From assembly GCF_006227205.1 (NCBI RefSeq), contig NZ_VCNG01000001.1, forward strand, positions 248,001-312,000: 64,000 nucleotides of DNA, written 5' to 3'. Made by a program: the position numbers and the translations under genes. Numbering within the stretch: position 1 is the first letter of the stretch; the number at the start of each line of letters is the position of its first letter. The notes beneath the pieces were generated by a model, which worked only from the letters and a program-made list of their open reading frames with translations, ran no database searches and was not told the DNA's origin. The DNA is from Pseudomonas sp. ICMP22404. GTDB taxonomy: Bacteria > Pseudomonadota > Gammaproteobacteria > Pseudomonadales > Pseudomonadaceae. Positions 18,589 to 26,102 of the stretch are shown one piece after another.

Positions 18589-20071
18589 GCGCAAATCATC
18601 ACGCTTGCTGCTGATCGGCCTGGTGGTCATTGCCCTGGTCGCAGCCCTGGCCTTCTATCTGTCCCCTGCCACTGATGTCACTGCCAGCCAGGCCCTGGAT
18701 AACGCCAAGTCCGGCAACAAACTGCAATCGCTGGCGGAGCTGGACGGCAAGGCGCCCGGCCACCGCCAGCTCGACGTGCAAGCCTGGAAAACCGCCGACG
18801 GCGCCAAGGTGCTGTTCGTCGAGGCTCGCGAACTGCCGATGTTCGACCTGCGCCTGACCTTCGCCGCCGGCAGCAGCCAGGACGGCAACGCCCCCGGCCT
18901 GGCACTGCTGACCAACGCCATGCTCAACGAAGGCGTGGCCGGCAAGGACGTCAGCGCCATCGCCGAAGGATTCGAAAACCTCGGCGCGGACTTCGGCAAC
19001 GGTGCCTATCGGGACATGGCCGTGGCCTCCCTGCGCAGCCTCAGCGCGGCGGACAAGCGTGAGCCGGCATTGAAGCTGTTCGCCGAAGTGGTCGGCAAAC
19101 CGACCTTCCCCGCAGACTCCTTCGCCCGTATCAAAAACCAGATGCTTGCCGGTTTCGAGTACCAGAAACAGAACCCCGGCAAACTGGCGGGCCTGGAGCT
19201 GATGAAGCGCCTGTACGGTGACCACCCTTACGCCCACTCCAGTGATGGCACCGCGCAAAGCATCCCGCCGATCACCCTGGCCCAGGCCCGGGCCTTTCAC
19301 GCCAAGGCCTATACTGCTGGCAACGCAGTGATTGCATTGGTGGGAGACCTGTCCCGCGCCGAGGCCGAGGCCATTGCCAACCAGGTGTCCGCCGCACTGC
19401 CCAAAGGTCCGGCCCTGGCAAAAACCCCGTCCCCAGTGGAACCGAAGGCAAGCGTCAGCCACATCGAATTCCCGTCCAAGCAGACCAACCTGATGCTCGC
19501 ACAACTGGGTATCGACCGGGACGACCCAGACTATGCGGCCGTGTCCCTGGGCAACCAGATCCTTGGCGGCGGTGGTTTCGGCACGCGATTGATGACTGAA
19601 GTACGGGAAAAACGTGGCCTGACCTACGGTGTGTATTCGGGCTTCACGCCGATGCAGGCTCGCGGCCCGTTCATGATCAACCTGCAGACCCGTGCTGAAA
19701 TGAGCGAAGGCACACTCAAGCTGGTGCAGGATGTCTTCGCCGACTACCTGAAGAACGGTCCAACCGAGAAGGAGCTCGATGACGCCAAGCGCGAGCTGGC
19801 CGGCAGTTTCCCGCTGTCCACCGCGAGCAACGCCGACATCGTCGGCCAACTCGGGGCCATGGGCTTCTATGACTTGCCGCTGAGCTACCTGGAAGACTTC
19901 ATGCGCAAGTCCCAGGCGTTGACGGTCGAACAGGTCAAGTCAGCAATGAACAAGCACCTGAGCACCGACAGAATGGTCATCGTCACCGCCGGTCCGACCG
20001 TGCCGCAAAAGCCGCTGCCGGCCCCCACTGACAAACCTGCCGAGCAACCGCTCGGGGTTCCGGAGCACTAA
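18581..20071 (+). CDS. M16 family protein, catalytically inactive partner
   Basis: This 496-residue protein has an N-terminal membrane anchor or uncleaved signal (about residues 8-27). Two M16 halves follow, but the zinc motif is missing: the place of HxxEH reads LALLTNAMLNEG. The C-terminal half keeps the R/Y substrate-binding stretch (REKRGLTYGVYSGF). It probably supplies the second half of the chamber for the preceding active enzyme. The ATG at 18581 overlaps the upstream stop and has GAGGAGAAAG ahead. Its stop shares one base with the rsmD start. Confidence 0.9.
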   Translation: MSERKSSRLLLIGLVVIALVAALAFYLSPATDVTASQALDNAKSGNKLQSLAELDGKAPGHRQLDVQAWKTADGAKVLFVEARELPMFDLRLTFAAGSSQDGNAPGLALLTNAMLNEGVAGKDVSAIAEGFENLGADFGNGAYRDMAVASLRSLSAADKREPALKLFAEVVGKPTFPADSFARIKNQMLAGFEYQKQNPGKLAGLELMKRLYGDHPYAHSSDGTAQSIPPITLAQARAFHAKAYTAGNAVIALVGDLSRAEAEAIANQVSAALPKGPALAKTPSPVEPKASVSHIEFPSKQTNLMLAQLGIDRDDPDYAAVSLGNQILGGGGFGTRLMTEVREKRGLTYGVYSGFTPMQARGPFMINLQTRAEMSEGTLKLVQDVFADYLKNGPTEKELDDAKRELAGSFPLSTASNADIVGQLGAMGFYDLPLSYLEDFMRKSQALTVEQVKSAMNKHLSTDRMVIVTAGPTVPQKPLPAPTDKPAEQPLGVPEH

Positions 20072-20682
20072 TGGCCCGTCCATCGAATTCCAGCAAGACA
20101 CCCGCTCACAACGGCATCAATCAGCTGCGCATCATCGGCGGCGAATGGCGCAGCCGGCGCCTGAGCTTTCCCGATGCCCCGGGCTTGCGCCCTACACCGG
20201 ACCGGGTGCGTGAAACCCTGTTCAATTGGCTCGCCCCCTACGTGCCAGGCGCCCGGGTTCTCGACCCGTTCGCTGGCAGTGGCGCGCTGTTTCTCGAAGC
20301 GCTGTCCCGTGGCGCCGCCATGGGCCAGGCCCTGGATGCCAGCAGCCTGGCGGTCTCCAGCCTGAAAGAACACCTGGGCACCCTGCGTTGCACGGTGGGC
20401 CAGGTGCAGACGGCCGACGCCTTGCGCTATCTGGACAGCCAACCGGCCAGTCCTTTCGACCTGGTGTTTCTCGATCCGCCGTTCAACCAGAACCTGTTGC
20501 CGACGGTCTGCGCGCTGCTCGAGGAACGCCAGTGGCTGGCCGAGGATGCCTGGGTCTACACTGAAAGTGAAACCGCTCCGTCGATCCTGGCTTTGCCGGG
20601 CAACTGGCGCTTGCATCGCGAGCAGAAGTCCGGACGGGTGTACTACGCATTGTGGCAACGCATGGCAGAAGCCGTTGGCTGA
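20071..20682 (+). CDS. rsmD: 16S rRNA (guanine966-N2)-methyltransferase
   Basis: This 203-residue SAM-dependent enzyme methylates G966 of 16S rRNA during 30S assembly. The N-terminal RIIGGEWRSRRL, the SAM-binding LDPFAGSGALFLEALSRGA and the catalytic motif FLDPPFN are all present. It overlaps the M16 stop by one base. Placement after an M16 pair and near ftsY is the usual gammaproteobacterial arrangement. Confidence 0.95.
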   Translation: MARPSNSSKTPAHNGINQLRIIGGEWRSRRLSFPDAPGLRPTPDRVRETLFNWLAPYVPGARVLDPFAGSGALFLEALSRGAAMGQALDASSLAVSSLKEHLGTLRCTVGQVQTADALRYLDSQPASPFDLVFLDPPFNQNLLPTVCALLEERQWLAEDAWVYTESETAPSILALPGNWRLHREQKSGRVYYALWQRMAEAVG

Positions 20683-20712
20683 CGGCTGGCCGCAGCATCG
20701 AGAACAATAATA

Positions 20713-21711
20713 ATGGCCGCCGCATCTGAACGATTCATCCCCGCCAAGGGCCTAGGCAACCCGCACTTGCAAACCCTGTGGGGCCCGCTATGGCGCAAGA
20801 CCACACACATCCCTCGCCAACGTGAGCGTTTGTGGCTGGACGACGGTGATTTCCTCGACCTCGACTGGCATGGCCCCCACAGCGCCAAGGCGCCGCTGGT
20901 GTTGGTGCTTCACGGACTGACGGGCTCCTCCAACTCGCCTTACGTGGCCGGTTTGCAACAAGCCCTTGGCCATCAGGGCTGGGCCAGTGTCGCGCTGAAC
21001 TGGCGCGGCTGTTCAGGCGAACCGAACCTGCTGCCCCGCAGCTACCACTCCGGCGTCAGCGAAGACCTGGCCGCCGTCGTTGCTCACCTGCGGACGCGAC
21101 GGCCCCTGGCGCCGCTGTTTGCGGTGGGTTATTCGCTAGGCGGCAATGTGCTGCTCAAGCACCTGGGAGAAACCGGCAGCGACAGCCAACTGCTCGGTGC
21201 CGTGGCCGTTTCGGTGCCGTTTCGTCTCGATCAGTGTGCCGACCGCATCGGGCAAGGGTTTTCCAGGTTCTATCAGGCGCATTTCATGCGGGAGTTGGTG
21301 GCTTACGTGCGCAACAAGCAACGCCGGTTCAAGCACGATGGACGTCACGAAGGGCTTGCCACCCTGGCGGCGCTGGGTCCATTGGAAAACATGCGCACCT
21401 TCTGGGATTTCGACGGCCGCGTGACCGCCCCGCTGCACGGCTTTTCCGACGCCTCGGACTATTACCGTCGCGCCTCCAGCCGCTATTACATGAGCGAAAT
21501 CAACACCCCGACCCTGGTCATCCAAGCTGCCGACGACCCTTTCGTATTCCCCCACAGCCTGCCCCAACCCGACGAGCTGTCCGCCTCCACCCAGCTGGAA
21601 CTGCATGCCCAGGGTGGGCACGTGGGATTTGTCGAAGGGACCTTGCGCTCACCCGGATACTACCTGGAGCGACGTATTCCCCAGTGGCTGGCGAACCTGG
21701 GTCACGGATGA
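20713..21711 (+). CDS. YheT-type alpha/beta hydrolase
   Basis: This 332-residue protein has the family N-terminus PAKGLGNPHLQTLWGPL. It has the oxyanion motif LHGLTGSSNSPY, the nucleophile elbow GYSLGGN, the acid in QAADDPFV and the His in HAQGGHVGFV. YheT/ABHD1-like hydrolases are membrane-associated or cytosolic esterases of unclear substrate. It starts 30 bases after rsmD and is probably co-transcribed. Confidence 0.88.
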   Translation: MAAASERFIPAKGLGNPHLQTLWGPLWRKTTHIPRQRERLWLDDGDFLDLDWHGPHSAKAPLVLVLHGLTGSSNSPYVAGLQQALGHQGWASVALNWRGCSGEPNLLPRSYHSGVSEDLAAVVAHLRTRRPLAPLFAVGYSLGGNVLLKHLGETGSDSQLLGAVAVSVPFRLDQCADRIGQGFSRFYQAHFMRELVAYVRNKQRRFKHDGRHEGLATLAALGPLENMRTFWDFDGRVTAPLHGFSDASDYYRRASSRYYMSEINTPTLVIQAADDPFVFPHSLPQPDELSASTQLELHAQGGHVGFVEGTLRSPGYYLERRIPQWLANLGHG

Positions 21712-21733
21712 GCCACCGCCAACACAACCCCCT

Positions 21734-21819
21734 GTGGGAGCGAGCCTGCTCGCGATAGCGGAGTATCAGTCACTTCAATGCTGCTGACCCGCCGCTATCG
21801 CGAGCAGGCTCGCTCCCAC
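21734..21819. repeat. REP doublet, inverted pair
   Basis: Forward and reverse REP units (GTGGGAGCGAGCCTGCTCGC core) face each other with a 40-base spacer. It lies directly after the YheT-type hydrolase and before the tandem-repeat block. Confidence 0.9.
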
Positions 21820-21864
21820 AGGGACTAGCGCCAGCAGGAAGAAACACGCCGACTGCAAGGCCTC

Positions 21865-21914
21865 GCCCCGCCCCGCCCCGCCCCGCTTTGCTTTTGCTTT
21901 TGCTTTTGCTTTTG
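21865..21914. repeat. Two adjacent simple tandem repeats, (GCCCC)4 and (TTTTGC)3-4
   Basis: Four exact GCCCC units run from 21865 to 21884. They are followed by TTTGC, three exact TTTTGC units (21892-21909) and a partial TTTTG. Both arrays are outside genes. Such short arrays change copy number by slippage. Confidence 0.85.
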
Positions 21915-21929
21915 ATCTTCAGGCCCCGT

Positions 21930-22190
21930 TAACCACGCTGGCCGAACGCAGGCATTGCGCAGTGGGCAACCCGGCATGGATGCCGGGTTAGCCGCGCTGG
22001 GCCATGGATGGCCCTTCGCGGCGGGCCCACGGAGCAATGCCGGAGTGAGGGCACACCGAGCCTAGGCGAGGTGCCGAGTGGTGGGGCCAAGCCTTTTTGG
22101 TTACTTTTGGGGCGTCTGCCAAAAGTAACCCGCTGTAAGAGCGGAACCATAAGTAGCCGTTACCGCAGCAATGGATATGTACCCGGTCAA
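21930..22190. repeat. Highly structured intergenic repeat element
   Basis: This gene-free block holds several perfect hairpins. AACCCGGCAT/ATGCCGGGTT is at 21968-21989, GGGCCAT/ATGGCCC at 21999-22014 and GGTTACTTTTGG/CCAAAAGTAACC at 22099-22130. GGCATTGC (21951) pairs with GCAATGCC (22034) around the first two. I recognise it as a dispersed sequence in P. fluorescens-group genomes that is often mis-annotated as short hypothetical proteins. No protein-like reading frame stands out. Confidence 0.65.
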
Positions 22191-22226
22191 AAACACCAGG
22201 TGAGAGTGTCAGGTCGCCATTCGCAG

Positions 22227-23081
22227 CTATTCACCCTTCGCCACCCCACGCCCCGAATCATTAATCCACTCACTCCACGACCCAGCATACAACCTCCCCA
22301 ACGGATACCCCGCCAGGCACAAGGCAAACAGGTTATGACACGCCGTCACCCCGGAGCCGCAATAAGCCACCAACTCAGTCGGCGAACGCCCCCCCATTTT
22401 TTCGGCAAAACGCTGCCTGAGCCGATCAGCCGGCAGAAAACACCCATCAGCGCCAAGGTTGTCGGTAAATGCCGCACATTGCGCTCCCGGGATGTGTCCG
22501 GCCACCGGATCGATCGGCTCGACTTCGCCCTTGAAGCGCGGCAACGCACGCGCATCCAGAAGCGTCATCTCCGCTTGGCCAAGGCGTTGTTGCAGCGCAT
22601 CGGCGTCGAGCAACAGGGAATCATCCGGCGAACCGCTGAACGTCCCACGGTTACCCGTCGGCGGATCGAGGCTCAAGGGCAAACCATTGGCGTGCCAAGC
22701 CTTGAGTCCGCCATCGAGCAGGTACACACCCTCGCGTTTACCCAACCAGGCCAGCAACCACCAGGCCCGAGCCGCATAGGCACCGGGACCATCGTCGTAC
22801 AACACGATGTCGCTGTCGTTGTCGATGCCCCAGGTCCGCAAGCGCTCCATCAACGCGCCAGGCTCCGGCAGCGGATGACGCCCGGTCACCCCCTTGATCA
22901 CCGGGCCACTCAGGTCGCGCTCAAGGTCCGCGAACGACGCACCGGCGATATGCCCCTCGGCGTAGCTGCGCTGGCCATAATCCGGGTCTTCCAGGGCGAA
23001 ACGGCAATCGAGGATCACCAGCCCGGGCTGCGTCCTCCTCTGCTCGAGGGCTTGAGGGCTGATGAGTTGCGCGATGGGCAT
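22227..23081 (-). CDS. sseA: 3-Mercaptopyruvate sulfurtransferase
   Basis: This 284-residue two-domain rhodanese-fold enzyme transfers sulfur from 3-mercaptopyruvate to thiol acceptors or cyanide. The C-terminal active loop is YCGSGVTACHN with catalytic Cys241. CGSGVTA is typical of mercaptopyruvate enzymes rather than thiosulfate rhodanese (CRKGVTA type). The N-terminal domain is the usual inactive half (LVILDCRFAL...YAEGHIAGASF). It lies next to the divergent laoR-laoC locus but shows no clear link to it. Confidence 0.92.
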   Translation of the reverse strand: MPIAQLISPQALEQRRTQPGLVILDCRFALEDPDYGQRSYAEGHIAGASFADLERDLSGPVIKGVTGRHPLPEPGALMERLRTWGIDNDSDIVLYDDGPGAYAARAWWLLAWLGKREGVYLLDGGLKAWHANGLPLSLDPPTGNRGTFSGSPDDSLLLDADALQQRLGQAEMTLLDARALPRFKGEVEPIDPVAGHIPGAQCAAFTDNLGADGCFLPADRLRQRFAEKMGGRSPTELVAYCGSGVTACHNLFALCLAGYPLGRLYAGSWSEWINDSGRGVAKGE

Positions 23082-23131
23082 GGCGTGCTCCTGTGGCGGA
23101 ATGAGTGGCCTGTAGGGTTCAGATCCGATTC

Positions 23132-23803
23132 CTACTGCCCTTCCTCCAGGGTCTGAGGCAGAGGGACGTAATACTCTTTGAACAGTGCATCCACCGCTTC
23201 GCGGGCCTGATCGGTCACGAAACCGGCCTCCAGCACCAACACCTGGTATACCCCGCGCTTGATGGCCTGCTCACTCAAATGATTGGAGTTTTCCCGCGTG
23301 GTGCAAAGAAACCGCACCCAGGAGGTCAGGATGATCCAGGCATTGAGGGTCAGGGACTCGATCTGCACCCGATCCATTTTCAGGATGCCGGCCGCGACGA
23401 AGCCCTCATAGATGGCAGTCCCGTGGATCAGGCAACGCTGGGAAAACCGGCGATAGCGAGCCGCGAGGTCCGGATCGCTGTCGAGCAGATGCTCCAGGTC
23501 CCGGTGCAGGAAGCGATAGCTCCACATCGCCGATAGCAGCTCCTGGAGATAGAAGCGCTTGTCCTCCACCGTGGCCGCCCGGCCCTGGGGTGGGCGCAGA
23601 AAACTGTCCACCAGGTTTTCGTATTCGCTGAACAGCACGGCGATGATCGCCTGCTTGTTAGGGAAGTGGTAGTAGAGGTTACCCGGGGACATGTCCATGT
23701 GGGCAGCAATGTGGTTGGTGCTGACACTGCGCTCGCCCTGTTGGTTGAACAGCTCGAGGCTGTTTTGCACGATGCGCTCGCTGGTTTTCATTCGTGTGAC
23801 CAT
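23132..23803 (-). CDS. laoR: TetR-family regulator of the lao operon
   Basis: This protein of about 223 residues has an N-terminal TetR helix-turn-helix (RIVQNSLELFNQQGERSVSTNHIA...MSPGNLYYHFPNK) and a ligand-binding C-terminal domain. It diverges from laoC, laoB and laoA, as in the P. aeruginosa LaoABCR system for oxidising long-chain alcohols, where LaoR represses the operon. A 10-bp perfect palindrome lies in the shared promoter region at 23895-23918. The start could be 23803 (MVTRMKTSER) or 23791 (MKTSER); neither has a strong ribosome binding site. Confidence 0.85.
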   Translation of the reverse strand: MVTRMKTSERIVQNSLELFNQQGERSVSTNHIAAHMDMSPGNLYYHFPNKQAIIAVLFSEYENLVDSFLRPPQGRAATVEDKRFYLQELLSAMWSYRFLHRDLEHLLDSDPDLAARYRRFSQRCLIHGTAIYEGFVAAGILKMDRVQIESLTLNAWIILTSWVRFLCTTRENSNHLSEQAIKRGVYQVLVLEAGFVTDQAREAVDALFKEYYVPLPQTLEEGQ

Positions 23804-23889
23804 GGCTTGGGCTTTAATTCGACGAAAGCATTGCGGCATCTTACGACCTATCGCCCGGAGGACAAACCCATAGCCATCAAGGATGTCAT

Positions 23890-23918
23890 TTGACTTTCTA
23901 GAGCATAAGCTCTAGAAA
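23890..23918 (+). promoter_or_regulatory. laoC promoter with overlapping palindromic operator (candidate LaoR site)
   Basis: A -35-like TTGACT (23890-23895) and a -10-like TAGAAA (23913-23918) are 17 bases apart. The perfect inverted repeat TTTCTAGAGC-N4-GCTCTAGAAA (23895-23918) fills the spacer and the -10. This is where a TetR-type repressor would block polymerase. The laoC ATG follows 33 bases later. Binding by LaoR is inferred. Confidence 0.7.
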
Positions 23919-23951
23919 ACACCCACAATTAATAAGAACTGGTGCCTGACG

Positions 23952-25382
23952 ATGCCTGCCGACATTGCTTATCTGCACGACTCCCAACGGCAATTGGATG
24001 AGCTGCAGTCACTCTTCGAGGCACAGCGCCAGGCCTATGCCGTTCATCCGATGCCTTCGGCCGATCAGCGCCGGCAATGGCTCAAGTCCCTCCGGGAGAC
24101 GCTGAGCAATGAACGACAGGTCCTGATCGACGCCATCAGCAAGGATTTCAGCCACCGCAGCGCCGACGAAACGTTGTTGGCCGAGCTGATGCCGAGCCTG
24201 CACGGCATCCATTACGCCAGCCGACACCTCAAGCGCTGGATGAAACCCTCCCGACGCAAGGTAGGCATGGCCTTCCAGCCGGCTTCGGCCAAGGTGATCT
24301 ATCAGCCGCTGGGCGTGGTCGGGATCATCGTGCCTTGGAATTATCCCTTGTTCCTGGCCATCGGGCCGTTGGTCGGCGCGTTGTCGGCGGGCAATCGGGT
24401 GATGCTCAAGCTCAGCGAAGCCACACCTGCCACCGGGCAGTTGCTCAAGCAATTGCTGGCGCGGATCTTCCCCCAGGACCTGGTGTGCGTGGTGCTCGGT
24501 GAAGCGGACGTCGGCGTAGCCTTTTCCAGATTGCCGTTCGATCACCTGTTGTTTACCGGCGCTACCAGTATCGGCAGGCACGTCATGCGGGCCGCCGCCG
24601 AAAACCTGACCCCCGTCACCCTCGAACTGGGTGGAAAGTCGCCCGCCATCGTGTCCACCGATGTGCCCCTGAGCGATGCCGCCGAGCGCATCGCCTTCGG
24701 CAAAATGCTGAATGCCGGGCAAACCTGTGTCGCGCCTGATTACGTGTTGGTGCCGCAAAACCGCGTCGGTGAATTTGTCGATGCCTATCGCGAGGCGGTT
24801 CGCAGGCTTTATCCGAGCCTGGCTGACAACCCGGACTACACCGCAATCATCAACGAACGACAACTGGCACGGCTAAACGGTTACATCAGCGACGCGACCG
24901 GCAAGGGCGGTTTGCTGATCGAGTTGTTCGACCAGGGCCAGGGACGCCGCATGCCCCACAGCCTGCTACTCAACGTCAACGACGACATGACCGTCATGCA
25001 GGACGAGATCTTCGGCCCGCTGCTGCCTATCGTGCCCTACAACGACCTGGACCAGGCGTTTGCCTACATCAATCAACGGCCTCGTCCGTTGGCGCTCTAC
25101 TATTTCGGCTACAACAAGGCCGAACAGAACCGCGTACTCCACGAAACCCATTCCGGCGGCGTCTGCTTGAACGACACCTTGCTGCACGTTGCCCAAGACG
25201 ACTTGCCGTTCGGTGGCATCGGTCCGTCGGGGATGGGGCATTATCACGGGCACGAAGGTTTCCTGACCTTCAGCAAAGCCAAGGGCGTGCTGAGCAAACA
25301 GCGCTTCAATGCCGCCAGACTGATTTATCCGCCCTATGGCAAACCGCTCCAGAAGTTGATTCAGAAGCTGTTTGTCCGTTAA
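23952..25382 (+). CDS. laoC: Long-chain aldehyde dehydrogenase LaoC (coniferyl-aldehyde-dehydrogenase type)
   Basis: This 476-residue NAD(P)-dependent aldehyde dehydrogenase belongs to the class often called coniferyl aldehyde dehydrogenase. VPWNYPL (128-134) and FTGATSIGRH line the cofactor site. Glu225 in LELGGKSP is the general base and Cys259 in NAGQTCVAPDY the nucleophile. In the P. aeruginosa lao system the equivalent enzyme oxidises fatty aldehydes made by LaoA. A hydrophobic/basic C-terminus could touch the membrane. laoB follows after 27 bases. Confidence 0.88.
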   Translation: MPADIAYLHDSQRQLDELQSLFEAQRQAYAVHPMPSADQRRQWLKSLRETLSNERQVLIDAISKDFSHRSADETLLAELMPSLHGIHYASRHLKRWMKPSRRKVGMAFQPASAKVIYQPLGVVGIIVPWNYPLFLAIGPLVGALSAGNRVMLKLSEATPATGQLLKQLLARIFPQDLVCVVLGEADVGVAFSRLPFDHLLFTGATSIGRHVMRAAAENLTPVTLELGGKSPAIVSTDVPLSDAAERIAFGKMLNAGQTCVAPDYVLVPQNRVGEFVDAYREAVRRLYPSLADNPDYTAIINERQLARLNGYISDATGKGGLLIELFDQGQGRRMPHSLLLNVNDDMTVMQDEIFGPLLPIVPYNDLDQAFAYINQRPRPLALYYFGYNKAEQNRVLHETHSGGVCLNDTLLHVAQDDLPFGGIGPSGMGHYHGHEGFLTFSKAKGVLSKQRFNAARLIYPPYGKPLQKLIQKLFVR

Positions 25383-25409
25383 CCGGTGCCTGCGCGGGAA
25401 ATAACAATA

Positions 25410-25955
25410 ATGAACCCAAGCCTGACCGATACACCCGTGCTGTCACGGCGCGGACTGCTGAAATTCAGCCTCGGCGCCAGCGCATTCCTGAGCACCGTTG
25501 GGCTGGGGGCCAGCCTGAGCGGCTGTTCGCCAAGCCAAGCGGCCAAGGGCCTTGCCGTCCTGCGAGACAGCGACCTGCCGTTTTTACGCGCGCTCATTCC
25601 CGTGATGCTGGAGGGCGCCGTGACCGTTGAACAGCGCACCGCCGCTGCTGACGCCACCCTCGTAAGCCTGGATACCGGCCTGGCGCACCTTTCCCCACCC
25701 ATGCTCAAGCTCACTCGCCAACTGTTCGACGTCCTTACCCTGGGTATTACCCGCGGGCCGCTGACCGGCGTCTGGGGCTCGTGGGAAAACGCCAGCGCCG
25801 ATGACATCCGCCAGTTTCTCGATCGCTGGGAAAACAGCTCGCTGAACCTCTTGCGCCAGGGCCACAGCTCATTGCTGCAAATGGTGATGATGGCGTGGTA
25901 CAGCCGGGCCGAAGCTTGGACACATTGCGGGTATCCAGGGCCGCCCAACATTTGA
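25410..25955 (+). CDS. laoB: LaoB, Tat-exported putative lipoprotein
   Basis: This 181-residue protein has a twin-arginine signal (LSRRGLLKFSLGASAFL, about 11-27) ending in a lipobox-like LSGC (Cys38). It is thus predicted to be folded before export and then lipid-anchored. The remaining 140 residues are mostly helical and do not resemble an enzyme I know. In the P. aeruginosa lao operon the small protein LaoB supports the alcohol dehydrogenase LaoA. The start is the ATG at 25410 rather than the GTG-like extension upstream. A REP doublet separates it from laoA. Confidence 0.8.
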   Translation: MNPSLTDTPVLSRRGLLKFSLGASAFLSTVGLGASLSGCSPSQAAKGLAVLRDSDLPFLRALIPVMLEGAVTVEQRTAAADATLVSLDTGLAHLSPPMLKLTRQLFDVLTLGITRGPLTGVWGSWENASADDIRQFLDRWENSSLNLLRQGHSSLLQMVMMAWYSRAEAWTHCGYPGPPNI

Positions 25956-25973
25956 AGCCCAGCCGAAATCCCT

Positions 25974-26060
25974 GTGGGAGCGAGCCTGCTGGCGAAGGCG
26001 GAGTGTCAGCCAACCTCAATGTTGCTGGTCCACCGCTTTCGCGAGCAGGCTCGCTCCCAC
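25974..26060. repeat. REP doublet inside the lao operon
   Basis: A forward REP with one mismatch (CTGCTGGCGAAGG) and a reverse REP ending at 26060 face each other in the 147-base gap between laoB and laoA. Its position within an operon could stabilise or attenuate the transcript. Confidence 0.88.
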
Positions 26061-26102
26061 AGGAGGTCCATTGCACATCCATAACAACAAGAGAGCCTGA
26101 AC

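Noticed and set aside
21865..21914. The tandem GCCCC/TTTTGC arrays as a phase-variation switch
   Set aside because: They lie outside any reading frame, more than 150 bases after the upstream gene and far from the next promoter.
22008..23156. A 382-codon plus-strand frame
   Set aside because: It joins the folded repeat to the antisense strand of sseA. It has no recognisable domain, while the minus-strand frame is a clear sulfurtransferase.
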